Source: Pseudomonadota bacterium
Lineage (GTDB): Bacteria; Pseudomonadota; Gammaproteobacteria; Burkholderiales; Methylophilaceae
Direction of reading: 5' to 3'
Length of the DNA stretch: 64,000 bases
Assembly (NCBI GenBank): GCA_029782295.1
Contig: JAKOVB010000053.1
Location: 1-64,000, forward strand
In this document: positions 39,676 through 49,067 of the stretch, piece by piece
How positions within the stretch are numbered: the first letter of the stretch is position 1
Layout: every line of letters starts with the position of its first letter
Notes under the pieces: generated by a model
Told to the model about the DNA's origin: nothing
Seen by the model: the letters and a program-made list of their open reading frames with translations, nothing else
Database searches by the model: none
Translations under genes and position numbers: made by a program

Positions 39676-40648
39676 ACGCAAGGCCGTGGAAGCGGCCCCT
39701 CCGCGTTTTCACCCGCGCAACCGGCACCAGGGCGAGTACGACTTTGATCGCCTGATCGCGGCCAGTCCGGACCTCAAGCCTTTCGTGAAGCCGAATGCCT
39801 GGCAGGTCATGTCCATCGACTTCGCTGATCCGCATGCCGTCTTGGCGCTCAACCGGGCCTTGTTGCTGGACCAGTATGGCATCCGGGACTGGGCGATCCC
39901 GGACGGCTACCTGTGTCCGCCCGTGCCGGGACGCGCGGATTATCTGCACGCCCTGGCCGACCTGCTGGCGGAGGACAATGACGGATCAATTCCGACCGGC
40001 GATGCGATCCGGTTGCTGGATGTGGGCGTCGGGGCCAATGTCATCTATCCCCTGATCGGCCGGCGTGAATACGGCTGGTCCTTCGTCGGCGCGGAGATCG
40101 ACGTCATCGCCCTCAGGAATGCTTCGTGCATCCTGGCATCCAACCCGGATCTGGCATCCGGGATCATGCTGCGCCACCAACCTGATGCCGGGCATGTCTT
40201 CTTCGGCATCATTCATCCGGATGACCGTTTCGACCTGACCCTGTGCAACCCGCCTTTCCACGCCTCTGCTGCCGACGCGAGCGCAGGCAGCCAGCGCAAA
40301 TGGCGCAATCTGGGCAAGGGGGGCGCCAGCAAGCCCATGCTCAATTTCGGCGGTCAGGCCAACGAACTGCATTGTCCCGGTGGGGAAGCGGCGTTTATCC
40401 GGCGCATGATCATGGAAAGCCATGCCTTCAAGGGACAAGTGCTCTGGTTTACCACCCTGGTTTCCCGAGCGGACAACCTTCCAGCCATCTATCGCCATCT
40501 CAGGCAGGCGGGTGCCAGGCTGGTGCGTACCAGGGAGATGAGGCAGGGACAGAAACAAAGCCGTTTCGTCGCATGGACGTTCTGCGACGATTCGCAACGA
40601 CAGGCCTGGCGCAAGGTGCGCCGGGAAGTCCGGAACAGGAGTAAATAA
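39662..40648 (+). CDS. rlmF: 23S rRNA (adenine1618-N6)-methyltransferase
   Basis: A 328-residue SAM-dependent methyltransferase. The N-terminus [27 protein letters not shown] is typical of RlmF, the SAM-binding region has [16 protein letters not shown], and the catalytic NPPF motif occurs in [13 protein letters not shown]. RlmF methylates A1618 of 23S rRNA. ATG 39662 overlaps the preceding membrane-protein gene by 14 bases. Confidence 0.93.
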   Translation: MTGPERKAVEAAPPRFHPRNRHQGEYDFDRLIAASPDLKPFVKPNAWQVMSIDFADPHAVLALNRALLLDQYGIRDWAIPDGYLCPPVPGRADYLHALADLLAEDNDGSIPTGDAIRLLDVGVGANVIYPLIGRREYGWSFVGAEIDVIALRNASCILASNPDLASGIMLRHQPDAGHVFFGIIHPDDRFDLTLCNPPFHASAADASAGSQRKWRNLGKGGASKPMLNFGGQANELHCPGGEAAFIRRMIMESHAFKGQVLWFTTLVSRADNLPAIYRHLRQAGARLVRTREMRQGQKQSRFVAWTFCDDSQRQAWRKVRREVRNRSK

Positions 40649-40649
40649 G

Positions 40650-40922
40650 ATGCAGACACGCACCCACAGCATTCTGGAAAGCATTTCGAACACGGTGATC
40701 GGCTACATGGTTGCAGTGGCCAGCCAGCTGGTCATCTTCCCGATGTTCGATATCCATATTCCCCTGCAGGACAACCTGCTCATCGGCGTCTGGTTCACCG
40801 CCATCTCGCTCACTCGCAGCTATCTGGTCAGGCGGTGGTTCGTACGGCACGGCAAGCGGCGCTGGCGTTGCGTAACCGGGATGGGGGAGCGCTGCTGCTG
40901 CCATCAGATGGGCAAGTCATGA
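40650..40922 (+). CDS. small membrane protein, DUF7220-like
   Basis: A 90-residue protein with two hydrophobic segments (about 13-32 and 44-60) and a core (ESISNTVIGYMVAV, TAISLTRSYLVRRWF) like small DUF7220 proteins of proteobacteria and phages. The C-terminus runs on with a basic, Cys-rich tail (residues about 66-90) that overlaps the next gene by 4 bases. It starts 2 bases after the rlmF stop. Confidence 0.65.
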   Translation: MQTRTHSILESISNTVIGYMVAVASQLVIFPMFDIHIPLQDNLLIGVWFTAISLTRSYLVRRWFVRHGKRRWRCVTGMGERCCCHQMGKS

Positions 40923-42043
40923 GCGAGATACTCTGGCGTGAACACGACCAACCGCATTCGGCGCGCTGGCGTTCCGAAGCCGGCGTACCCCCCCCGCCAA
41001 AGGTCACGGTCGGAGACGACACCCTCAAGGCCGACGATGCCTGGCATCTGGCCTGTGAGGGGCATGCCATCCTGTGGCGTGGCGACTTCCAGAACGCCCG
41101 GCAGCTGCTGCAGGCCATGGCACGCCGGCTGGATAAATCCGGCAAGAAAAAGGCCAGGATCCCTGCCACCCCTGCCGAGGCTTTCAATCAGCATCGTCTG
41201 CGGCAGGGCCAGCGCGCCCGCATCCTCGGCATGCTGCTGATCCCGATCGAGGCCGATTTCACCATCCCGCTGCGCCGCGCCCCGGATGTCCGCGAAGCCT
41301 GTGTCGAAGCCTGGGGCGAGCCGGATGATCGGCCCTCTGTCGTTTCGCTGCGCGAACTCCAGGGACTGGTCGGCGCTCACGAATGGCGCAGGAAAGGGGT
41401 ACCCATTGCTGCGCTAGGGGCCAGTATTCATCCCTACTATGGCGTCTTCTCACCCGTGCGTGGCGAATACGTCGATCTGGTCGCCGAGGCCCCGCTGCCT
41501 GCTTCTGACCTGGCCTTCGATGTCGGTACCGGAACCGGTGTGCTCGCGGCCTTGCTGGCTAAACGCGGGATCAAACGGGTGGTGGCGACGGATCAGGATG
41601 CCCGTGCTCTGGCCTGTGCCGGTGAAAACATGGCTCGGTTAGGTCTCCAGGCGCAAGTCGATGTCGTTCAGGCCGACTTGTTCCCGCAAGGGCGCGCCCC
41701 GCTGGTCGTTTGCAACCCTCCCTGGCTCCCGGCCAAGCCCAGTTCGCCGCTCGAATTTGCCGTTTACGATCCGGATAGCCGCATGTTGCGCGGTTTCCTG
41801 CAGGGGCTGGCCGAGCACCTCGCCGAAGGCGGCGAAGGCTGGCTCATCATTTCCGACCTCGCCGAGCATCTGGGACTCCGTAGTCGTGACACTTTGCTTG
41901 CATGGATTGATGCCGCCGGACTGCAGGTGCTGGGTCGCATCGATACACGTCCGCAACATCCCAAGGTCATGGATGCGGATGATCCGCTGCATGCCGCACG
42001 TGCAGTGGAAATTACTTCGCTCTGGCGTCTGGGAAAAAAATAA
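40919..42043 (+). CDS. class I SAM-dependent methyltransferase
   Basis: A 374-residue protein. The C-terminal half has a SAM-binding fold (LAFDVGTGTGVLAALLAKRG) and the catalytic VVCNPPWLPAK motif, as in N-methyltransferases acting on rRNA or release factors (RlmG/PrmC type). The N-terminal half (about 1-170) may recognise substrate. ATG 40919 was chosen because MSEILWREHD is a natural N-terminus; a longer reading to 40835 overlaps the previous gene more. The substrate is not known. Confidence 0.85.
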   Translation: MSEILWREHDQPHSARWRSEAGVPPPPKVTVGDDTLKADDAWHLACEGHAILWRGDFQNARQLLQAMARRLDKSGKKKARIPATPAEAFNQHRLRQGQRARILGMLLIPIEADFTIPLRRAPDVREACVEAWGEPDDRPSVVSLRELQGLVGAHEWRRKGVPIAALGASIHPYYGVFSPVRGEYVDLVAEAPLPASDLAFDVGTGTGVLAALLAKRGIKRVVATDQDARALACAGENMARLGLQAQVDVVQADLFPQGRAPLVVCNPPWLPAKPSSPLEFAVYDPDSRMLRGFLQGLAEHLAEGGEGWLIISDLAEHLGLRSRDTLLAWIDAAGLQVLGRIDTRPQHPKVMDADDPLHAARAVEITSLWRLGKK

Positions 42044-42073
42044 ACCCGGTGGGCATTTGCCGTCACCGGGTTT
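42034..42073 (-). terminator. bidirectional terminator between the methyltransferase and fhcC
   Basis: Perfect 10-bp stem AAACCCGGTG (42042-42051) with CACCGGGTTT (42064-42073). On the minus strand it is followed by a run of T residues from the A-run at 42034-42040, so it should terminate the fhc operon. It also lies at the end of the plus-strand methyltransferase. Confidence 0.8.
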
Positions 42074-42097
42074 GAACGAATCTGGCTAGGGAATGTT

Positions 42098-42904
42098 CTA
42101 GATGAAGACCAGAATCTCGCCCTTGCCATCATTCGCCAGATCGCCGGCATAACGTTGCACACGGTTGCGGTTGATCGCACCGAACTTGCTTGGCAACCCC
42201 TTGAACGACTTGAACATCAGGCTGAGGAAGGGCAGGGTGTGGCTGCCGCAATCCTGCAGGGTGGCGTGCATCTTCGGCGTGCTGAACAGGAGCAGCGTGC
42301 CGCGGCGCATGCCGTAGCCGATGTGGTCGCCAACGCTGCCCATCACGCCGATGGTGCCTGCCAGCATGCGCGAGGCGCAGTAGGCGCCGACGTTGCCTTC
42401 GATCAGGATGATGCCGCGACGCATCTGGTCTCCAGCGCGGTCTCCGGCGTTGCCGGTGATGATCACGGTACCCCCCTTCATGCCCTTGCGGTCCCCAGGG
42501 ATGGCGGCGGCGAGGAAATCGCCGACGTTGCCGTTGACCTTGAGCAGGCCACCGGCCATGCCGCTGGCGGCAAAGGCGTCGGCGTTTCCGTTCAGGGTGA
42601 TCTCACCCTTGCGCATCTGGAAGGCGAGATACGAGCCGGCGTTCCCGTTGACGGTGATGCTGCCCTGTTTCATGCCGCGGCCGATGAAGTCCAGCTTGCC
42701 GTTGGCGTTGTTGATCACGAGGTTGCCGGCGTCGTCGCCGGCGATGTCGAACAGGCTGTCCACGCGCAGTCGGCGGTTACCGCTGAGCAGTTCGATGGCG
42801 GCGATGTCAGCCATGGACTTTCCGGCAAGGTTGTCCGGGGTCAGCGGCGCCATGTCGATGCGTTGCTCTGGCGCATTCTTGAGAGTAAGGGTCAGGGCGC
42901 TCAT
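42098..42904 (-). CDS. fhcC: formyltransferase/hydrolase complex subunit C
   Basis: A 268-residue subunit of the Fhc complex, homologous to subunit C of archaeal formylmethanofuran dehydrogenase. It is built from repeated GxxGxxxGxxMxxG turns (for example NGNAGSYLAFQMRKG and EGNVGAYCASRMLAG), a right-handed beta-helix like the glutamate synthase C-terminal domain. It probably plays a structural role. Its ATG overlaps the fhcD stop (ATGA). It is the last gene of the fhcBADC operon. Confidence 0.94.
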   Translation of the reverse strand: MSALTLTLKNAPEQRIDMAPLTPDNLAGKSMADIAAIELLSGNRRLRVDSLFDIAGDDAGNLVINNANGKLDFIGRGMKQGSITVNGNAGSYLAFQMRKGEITLNGNADAFAASGMAGGLLKVNGNVGDFLAAAIPGDRKGMKGGTVIITGNAGDRAGDQMRRGIILIEGNVGAYCASRMLAGTIGVMGSVGDHIGYGMRRGTLLLFSTPKMHATLQDCGSHTLPFLSLMFKSFKGLPSKFGAINRNRVQRYAGDLANDGKGEILVFI

Positions 42905-43821
42905 GCGGCTTCTCCGCTCATGATTTCACGTAACTTGAAGTGGAACTGGCCCAGCTTGCCACCGTAGTTGCCGGCAGAAATACGTTTGATGCCGTTGGAC
43001 GCACCCAGCTCGCAGGCAGCCGCGATGCCGACCCGCGTCGCCTTGCGGATGTCTGCGTCAGACAGGCCGTCGATCACGATTTCCATGACGGATTCGATTT
43101 CAGGGGACAGGTCGGTCTTGGTGATGCCCTTCAGGGTAGGACAGAAAGCGTCGTTGGTCGAGGCGATCAGGGCCTTGTACTTGGAGCCGACCTTGGAGCC
43201 GGAACGGACCACGCCACCCGGAAACGGCATGATCACATTCGGTACCTTCTTCATGGCTTCGATTGCTGCTTCGCACGCGGCCAAGGCTTGCGGCTGCGAT
43301 TCCGCCAGGATCAGGAAATTGCCGCCGCCGACGGCGCGGATCATGCCGGTGGTTTCTTCCGTCATGAACTCGCCGTCCATGACCGGTACGCGCCAGTAGC
43401 GCTTGCCGCCGAACTGCTTGGAGATCTGGAAGCCGTCGCCGAAGAAGCGCAGGTTCTTGCCGAGGTTGATGCGGGTGATTTCCGGATAGCCTTCGTCAAT
43501 GCCGGAGAACGCCGCTGTGGTCGGGCAGGTGAGAATACACTGGCCCATGCGGGTTTCCAGTTGTTTCATCAGCACCGCGCTGCTCATCGCAAACAGCAGG
43601 ACAGACACGCCGGGGCGGCCATCCGGTGTTTCAGACGGATCCAGTTCGCGCTCGATACCGGCTTCCACGCCGCAGGCAATCACGGAGGTGGCGAAACCGG
43701 TCATCGCAGCCGCGGCTGTGTTGGCCCACTTGTGGTTCTGCGCCGTAATAATCACGCGGGTGCCGCGCATGCCGAAGGCTTCGGCAAAAGTGTCGTCAAT
43801 CGTGACGCCATTAATGATCAT
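42901..43821 (-). CDS. fhcD: formylmethanofuran/H4MPT formyltransferase subunit D
   Basis: A 306-residue formyltransferase that moves the formyl group from formyl-H4MPT to methylofuran in the bacterial direction. The N-terminus MIINGVTIDDTFAEAFGMRG and blocks RVIITAQNHKWANTAAAAMTG and GGNFLILAESQPQALAA match archaeal Ftr. ATG 43821 overlaps the fhcA stop and gives the normal length. Confidence 0.95.
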   Translation of the reverse strand: MIINGVTIDDTFAEAFGMRGTRVIITAQNHKWANTAAAAMTGFATSVIACGVEAGIERELDPSETPDGRPGVSVLLFAMSSAVLMKQLETRMGQCILTCPTTAAFSGIDEGYPEITRINLGKNLRFFGDGFQISKQFGGKRYWRVPVMDGEFMTEETTGMIRAVGGGNFLILAESQPQALAACEAAIEAMKKVPNVIMPFPGGVVRSGSKVGSKYKALIASTNDAFCPTLKGITKTDLSPEIESVMEIVIDGLSDADIRKATRVGIAAACELGASNGIKRISAGNYGGKLGQFHFKLREIMSGEAA

Positions 43822-45494
43822 GCTAATTTCTCCCTGCGGCCCTGGCATGCCTGCACCTGGACGTGGCCGCGGCCATCGTCGGCAATGTGCTGGTCGGTGA
43901 CCTTCACGTGGTCCATCTTGACCGTGTGATAGGTGTCGTAATACTTGGCGATTTCCTTCTCGATGGCGCGGTCGAATTCCGGCTTGACCACGTGGGTCGC
44001 ACCCCAGGTGACCTTGACCACGGAACCGTCCTTGACCACCAGTTCGCCATCCTTGAACACGTAGTCCGGTTTGGCGAACATCTTTTCGCGGTCCGGGTTG
44101 TCGGTGTAGACGGAGATGTCAGCCGCTGCGCCCACGCCCAGATGGCCGCGGTCGTGCAGGCCGACCAGCTTGGCGGCACCGGCGCGGGTCATGATAGCGA
44201 TTTCGTACAGGCTGTATTCGCGGTCGATCGAGGCCAAGGTGCTCATGGCCTGCGCGTCCGGGCTGATGCGGGACAGCATGTCGTTGCGGAACGTCTTGTC
44301 CGTCAGCAGGCGGATCAGGTGCGGGTAGCTGGTGAACGGTGCACCGTTCGGGTGATCGGTGGTCAGGAAGATGCGCCACGGGTCATCGACCAGCAGGAAG
44401 ATTTCCAGGCCGATGGCCCACTGTAGCGCGTTGACGAAGTTCTGGTCCTTGTACTTGAACGGCACCACGCCGCAGCCGGCATCGCATTCAATGTCCATGC
44501 ATACCCACTTGTTGGGGTGGGCGTGACCGGCGTTGCGGAACTGTGACATGTTGTCACCTGAAGCCGTTACGGTCTGGCCGAACAGGATCTGGCCAACGTC
44601 GGCGGAGATATGCTTGTTCTTGTTGATCGCCTCGGCGATGCGGGCTGCGCCGGAGGAGAACTTGCGGTCGCCTTCAGTCCCGTAGCTGTGGAACTGGATG
44701 TGCGTCAGGTGCAGCGGGTAGCCGTCGACGCCGGCGATGGTATTGAGCGTGGTTTCCACGTTGCCCGGCACGCCTAGGTTGTTGCCGTGCACATGCAGCG
44801 GATGCGGTACGCCCAGTTCGTGGACGGCGCGTGACAGGCGCTGCAGCACTTCGCGCGGGGTCACCTGGTAATGCGAATTCTTTTCGTCCAGATCCAGCAT
44901 GCGCTGGTTGAACTTGAAGGCGTTGATGCCGCCGGCGTTCACCACCTTGATGCCAATAGCCTGACTGGCGTGGATGGTCCAGGCGACATAATCGTTGATC
45001 GCGTTCTGGTCCTTGTTGGCCGCCATCATGCGCAACAGCAGGTCGTCGCTGCCCAGCATGGCGTAGCCGCCCTTGTCGATAATGGGGGTGTCCCCCATTT
45101 CCAGATGGGCCTGACGGGCGTTCATCGGCAGCACGGCGGGCTCGAAACCGGCGGTGTAGCCCATTTCGGCATAGCGATAGCCTGTCGTCAGCGTGGAAGG
45201 GACGGCATGACCGCAACCTGCCTTGCACAGTTCTGTGTGATCCACCGGGTCGCCGCGGTGATCTTCCGGCAACAGGGTGCGCGCGATGTTGACCTTGCCG
45301 CCGCCAATGTGGGTGTGCATGTCGATGGCGCCGGCCATGACGACCTTGCCTTTCAGGTTGTATTCCTGATCGATGCGTTCGCCGTCGTGCTGGCGTTCGA
45401 CGATGCGGCCGTCACGGACGAGAATGTCCATGACCTTGCCGTCGATGCCGTGGGCCGGGTCGTAAACAGTGCCGCCGGTCAGTTTGATGAGCAT
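43818..45494 (-). CDS. fhcA: formyltransferase/hydrolase complex subunit A
   Basis: A 558-residue amidohydrolase-fold subunit. The metal-binding segment GAIDMHTHIGGGKVN (about residue 57) and later histidines (LHVHGNNLG, LHLTHIQFHSYG) are present, with TTDHPNGAPF near the C-terminus. In bacteria it hydrolyses formyl-methylofuran to formate. It is the second gene of the operon; the stop overlaps fhcD. Confidence 0.95.
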   Translation of the reverse strand: MLIKLTGGTVYDPAHGIDGKVMDILVRDGRIVERQHDGERIDQEYNLKGKVVMAGAIDMHTHIGGGKVNIARTLLPEDHRGDPVDHTELCKAGCGHAVPSTLTTGYRYAEMGYTAGFEPAVLPMNARQAHLEMGDTPIIDKGGYAMLGSDDLLLRMMAANKDQNAINDYVAWTIHASQAIGIKVVNAGGINAFKFNQRMLDLDEKNSHYQVTPREVLQRLSRAVHELGVPHPLHVHGNNLGVPGNVETTLNTIAGVDGYPLHLTHIQFHSYGTEGDRKFSSGAARIAEAINKNKHISADVGQILFGQTVTASGDNMSQFRNAGHAHPNKWVCMDIECDAGCGVVPFKYKDQNFVNALQWAIGLEIFLLVDDPWRIFLTTDHPNGAPFTSYPHLIRLLTDKTFRNDMLSRISPDAQAMSTLASIDREYSLYEIAIMTRAGAAKLVGLHDRGHLGVGAAADISVYTDNPDREKMFAKPDYVFKDGELVVKDGSVVKVTWGATHVVKPEFDRAIEKEIAKYYDTYHTVKMDHVKVTDQHIADDGRGHVQVQACQGRREKLA

Positions 45495-45515
45495 GATTCG
45501 TGATTCCTTGGAAAC

Positions 45516-46796
45516 TTACAGCGCTTGTTCGATGGCGGTCAGCACAGTGTTCAGGCTGGGCAGGGCGCTCTGGCGCAAACGGTCGATCGGCAGCGAGACC
45601 ACGTTGTCGGAGCGGAAGTAGACCCCGTTATGGTCCATGCCGGGCGTGCCGACCGGGATAAACACGTCCGGCTCATTCTCCAACTTCATGTCGGCATGGC
45701 CGAACACGACCGTGGGCAGGTTCGTTGCCGGCGGTGTGCGGTCTGGATTGAACGAGGATACCCAGAACAGGGTGTCTGCTTCGCCGCTGGCGAGCAGTTT
45801 GTCCGTTGAAAAATGGTAGGGGTCGTATTCCGGGTGCTGGCTGGCGTAGGAAGTCCGCACCGGATAACCGGAAATCCATGCGCTGACCTGATTGGCGTTC
45901 ATTTCGCCTTCGTTGCCGCCCAGTGGCAGGCCGGAAGCGCGGGTGGTCAGGTTTAGGGTTTTGATCATCTCGGTGAGATTCTGCACCGCGAGCTCCGCAT
46001 GCGGGAAATTCAGGGTGCCTGCTGCCCAGGTCAGGACACTGTATTTGGCGGCTTTCAGGCGGTCAGCCAGGTTTTGCAGGTCGGTCATGGCAATGCCGCC
46101 GACATCGGCGGCATGCAGCTTCTTGCCGTTGATCAGCGCACGCAATGCGGCGAGGACATCCGGGATGCATTCCGGGTCGCACGGCAGGACGTCCGGCTTG
46201 CGGCCGTCCGGGGCCACGCCGGCACTGGTGTCGATGTTGCGGCCGCCCAGATAGACCACTTCCCGCTTGGAGGTGTCCTGTCCGAACATGGATTCCTTGT
46301 TCCATATCTCGCGTTCGAAGAAGCGGGGAAACAGGCTGACGATATCGGTGCCGAGCACGACCAGCAGGTCGACGCGGTTGCGTACCTCGGTCAGGGTGCA
46401 CGTCTGCCACCCAGAGTTCTGGATGACCTGGATGTTGCGCATGAAGCCGTTGGAGTTCATGTGGTCGATCGTGGCGCCAGCCTTGTCGGCAAGGCTCATC
46501 ACGGCGCGCATGCCCTGGACTTCAGTGCCGAGGCCTGCAATCAGCGGTGACTTGGACCGACCCAGGAGTTCGGCCGCCTTGGCGACGGCCTCCGCAAGCG
46601 TGGCGTTTTTGCCTGCGATGCGGGGTGCGGCCTGGTTGGGAGCACGCCCGAAAAAAGTGATGCTTTTCTGGCAACCGTTCCTGGTGACATCCAGCTTGCC
46701 TGCAGCGTCACGTTGAACCGTGAGGTCATCGCAGAGCAGGCCGCAGAAGGGGCAGGTGACCGATTCCAGGGTCGCTGCTTGTGCAAAATTCTCCAT
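45516..46796 (-). CDS. fhcB: formyltransferase/hydrolase complex subunit B
   Basis: A 426-residue homolog of the molybdopterin-fold subunit of formylmethanofuran dehydrogenase. It keeps an N-terminal Cys pattern CPFCGLLC (Cys15, 18, 22) plus Cys42, the arrangement of an iron-sulfur site in archaeal FmdB/FwdB. Bacterial Fhc is not thought to be a redox enzyme, so whether this site is filled is unclear. It is the first gene of fhcBADC and diverges from beta-RFAP synthase. Confidence 0.92.
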   Translation of the reverse strand: MENFAQAATLESVTCPFCGLLCDDLTVQRDAAGKLDVTRNGCQKSITFFGRAPNQAAPRIAGKNATLAEAVAKAAELLGRSKSPLIAGLGTEVQGMRAVMSLADKAGATIDHMNSNGFMRNIQVIQNSGWQTCTLTEVRNRVDLLVVLGTDIVSLFPRFFEREIWNKESMFGQDTSKREVVYLGGRNIDTSAGVAPDGRKPDVLPCDPECIPDVLAALRALINGKKLHAADVGGIAMTDLQNLADRLKAAKYSVLTWAAGTLNFPHAELAVQNLTEMIKTLNLTTRASGLPLGGNEGEMNANQVSAWISGYPVRTSYASQHPEYDPYHFSTDKLLASGEADTLFWVSSFNPDRTPPATNLPTVVFGHADMKLENEPDVFIPVGTPGMDHNGVYFRSDNVVSLPIDRLRQSALPSLNTVLTAIEQAL

Positions 46797-47062
46797 CGGA
46801 AACTCTCACTCCCATGAGGGGTGCAGGAGGACACTGCACCAGCAAAATTATTCAGGTTATGAAGACTGTTGGCCGCATGTATAAACACGCGCAGTCATGG
46901 CTTAGAAATGCGTTCAATTATCTGGCGAAGCACCGGGAGCGTCAAGACGAATCGGCCTGTTTGCAATGGCTTGCGAGGATGCATGAAATAGTCTGTCGGT
47001 CCTGGGTGTTTTGGGGGTGCATTGGGGCAGGAACCCATTGATGCCGCCATTTCGATAGGAAA
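46797..47062. promoter_or_regulatory. divergent region between fhcB and the mtdB-mch operon
   Basis: About 266 bases between two divergent H4MPT operons; promoters for both should lie here. I see no strong consensus promoter and no protein-coding signal. Confidence 0.4.
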
Positions 47063-48133
47063 ATGAGGAAGGGTAGGCTAATATTTCGTCTATTGTCCAA
47101 CCCCCTATTGAATGGAACCACCACATTGGCCAGTCAACTTCCTCACGATGTCCAGGTGAGCACGACCGCCAGATTGCACATGGGCTTTCTTGACCTGAAC
47201 GGCGGATACGGGCGGCGTTTCGGCAGCCTGGGGCTTTCGCTCGAACATCCGGCAACCTGCTTTACCGCATTGCGTTCAGATGGTTTTGAAGCGCAAGGTC
47301 CCGGGGCGGAGCGCGCGGTGTCCTGTGCCCGTCAGTTCGCCAGTCGCGCTGGTATTCGGGGTGGGGTGCGCCTGGCGCTTGAATCTACGATTCCCGAACA
47401 TGCAGGGCTGGGCTCCGGTACGCAGCTGGCGATGGCGGTTGGCGTGGCCATGGCGCGCTTGTATGGCTTGCCCATGAATGACCGTGAAGTAGCAGCCTTG
47501 ACCGAGCGTGGCGCCCGTTCTGGGATCGGCATTGGCGCCTTCGAGTGTGGCGGCTTTCTCGTCGATGGCGGTCGCGGAGAGCGGACCGTGGTACCGCCGA
47601 TACTGGCGCGCATGGATTTCCCGGAGGAGTGGCGCGTCTTGCTCGTGTTTGATCATGCCGCCACGGGTGTGCATGGCAGCCAGGAAATCTCTGCGTTCCG
47701 GACCTTGCCGCCTTTTCCTGCCGATGCAGCGGCGATGGTCTGCAGGCGAGTGCTGATGCAGGCGTTGCCTGCTGTTGCCGAACGCAATCTTGCAGTGTTC
47801 GGCGAGGCGATCCATGAAATCCAATGTCTGCTGGGAGATCATTTCGCTGCGGCGCAGGGGGGCGGACGCTATACCAGCCCGCAGGTCAGCGAGGTGCTGG
47901 AATCGTTGCGTGGCGAAGGGGTTGGCTGCGTCGGCCAGAGTTCATGGGGGCCGACCGGCTTTGCCGTGGTTGGCAACGAATCCGAGGGGCGTATGCTGCA
48001 ACAGTCACTGGCGTTACGCTATGCCCATCATGCAGGATTGAGGTTCGTGTTGTGCAAGGCACGTAATCAAGGCAGCGAAGTTCAGGTAAACTATCAGGAA
48101 AATCAGGCAGGGCCCGTCCTGGCGACGGGTTGA
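47063..48133 (+). CDS. beta-ribofuranosylaminobenzene 5'-phosphate synthase (orf4 type)
   Basis: Up to 356 residues. GHMP-kinase-fold enzyme that condenses PRPP with p-aminobenzoate in H4MPT synthesis. The start of homology VSTTARLHMGFLDLNGGYGRRFG and the Gly-rich EHAGLGSGTQLAMAVGVAMA are characteristic. ATG 47063 is the outer start; homology begins near residue 30, so an internal TTG at 47126 is also possible. It corresponds to the gene called orf4 in Methylobacterium literature. The mtdB gene follows. Confidence 0.9.
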   Translation: MRKGRLIFRLLSNPLLNGTTTLASQLPHDVQVSTTARLHMGFLDLNGGYGRRFGSLGLSLEHPATCFTALRSDGFEAQGPGAERAVSCARQFASRAGIRGGVRLALESTIPEHAGLGSGTQLAMAVGVAMARLYGLPMNDREVAALTERGARSGIGIGAFECGGFLVDGGRGERTVVPPILARMDFPEEWRVLLVFDHAATGVHGSQEISAFRTLPPFPADAAAMVCRRVLMQALPAVAERNLAVFGEAIHEIQCLLGDHFAAAQGGGRYTSPQVSEVLESLRGEGVGCVGQSSWGPTGFAVVGNESEGRMLQQSLALRYAHHAGLRFVLCKARNQGSEVQVNYQENQAGPVLATG

Positions 48134-48164
48134 ATCGATCAATTTTTTAATAAAGGGTAAAAAC

Positions 48165-49067
48165 ATGAGCGCGGAAAAGCCATACGTTCTTCATTTTATT
48201 ACGCCGGCCAAAAACGCCAGCCCGTTCGACGTGAACATGGCTTACGATGCGGGTTATGACGCCATTGCGCCGTACACCGATGTTCAGCTGAACGAAGTGA
48301 CGGGCCTGGTGCAGGATGCCATTTTCTCCCGTGGACCCCGTGGCGTGTGGCGTACCGGCATGCTGATCGGTGGACGTGACATCGATCTGGCGATGGATAT
48401 GCTGGAGACGGCCAAGAAGTCCATGATCCCGCCCTTCGAGATTTCCGTGTTCGCAGACCCCTCCGGTGCTTTCACGACCGCCGGTGCCATGATGGCCGTG
48501 GTCGAACGTACCCTGAAGCGCAATTTCGGTGGCGACCTGACTGGCCGCAAGGTCAGCATTTTCGGTGCAACGGGCCCGGTGGGCGGATGTACCGCGGTGA
48601 TCGCTGCCAAGAACGGTGCCAAGGTGGAGCTGATTGCTCACCGCGCCGTCGCAGACGTTAAGGAAAAGGCCGAAGCCTACAACAAGCGCTATGGCACCAA
48701 CATCGGCTACGCCGACGGCAGCACCGAAGAACTGAAGCAAAAGGTTCTGCAGGATACCGACATCGCCCTGTGCTGTGCCGCTGCCGGCGTGCGCGTGCTG
48801 ACGCTGGCGCAGATCGCCGCTTCCCCGACCCTGAAGGTCGTGGCGGACGTTAACGCTGTGCCGCCGACCGGTGCGGAAGGCGTGGGCGTGATGGCCGACG
48901 GCGCGCTGATCGAGGGCACCAATGTCTACGGCCATGGTGCGCTGGCGATCGGTAACGTGAAGTACCAGGTCCAGCAGAATCTGTTCAAGAAGATGCTGGA
49001 AGGCCAGGCTCACGTTTATCTGGATTTCCTGTCTGCGTTCGAACTTGCACGCAGGGATCTCGCCTAA
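48165..49067 (+). CDS. mtdB: NAD(P)-dependent methylene-H4MPT dehydrogenase
   Basis: A 300-residue dehydrogenase that oxidises methylene-H4MPT to methenyl-H4MPT. The N-terminus KPYVLHFITPAKNASPFDVN and the nucleotide-binding GATGPVGGCTAVIAAKNGA match MtdB/MtdA; the lineage and context (upstream of orfY-mch) favour MtdB. A downstream overlap of 23 bases with the next gene suggests coupling. Confidence 0.95.
   Translation: MSAEKPYVLHFITPAKNASPFDVNMAYDAGYDAIAPYTDVQLNEVTGLVQDAIFSRGPRGVWRTGMLIGGRDIDLAMDMLETAKKSMIPPFEISVFADPSGAFTTAGAMMAVVERTLKRNFGGDLTGRKVSIFGATGPVGGCTAVIAAKNGAKVELIAHRAVADVKEKAEAYNKRYGTNIGYADGSTEELKQKVLQDTDIALCCAAAGVRVLTLAQIAASPTLKVVADVNAVPPTGAEGVGVMADGALIEGTNVYGHGALAIGNVKYQVQQNLFKKMLEGQAHVYLDFLSAFELARRDLA

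Noticed and set aside
40650-40922. Possible prophage remnant, because small DUF7220-like proteins occur in phages
   Set aside because: Neighbours are chromosomal housekeeping genes with matching composition and no integrase, attachment site or structural phage gene is present.
46797-47062. Small plus-strand open frame in the fhcB upstream region
   Set aside because: It overlaps the fhcB start, lacks a ribosome site and has no resemblance to a known protein; the region is better seen as divergent promoters.
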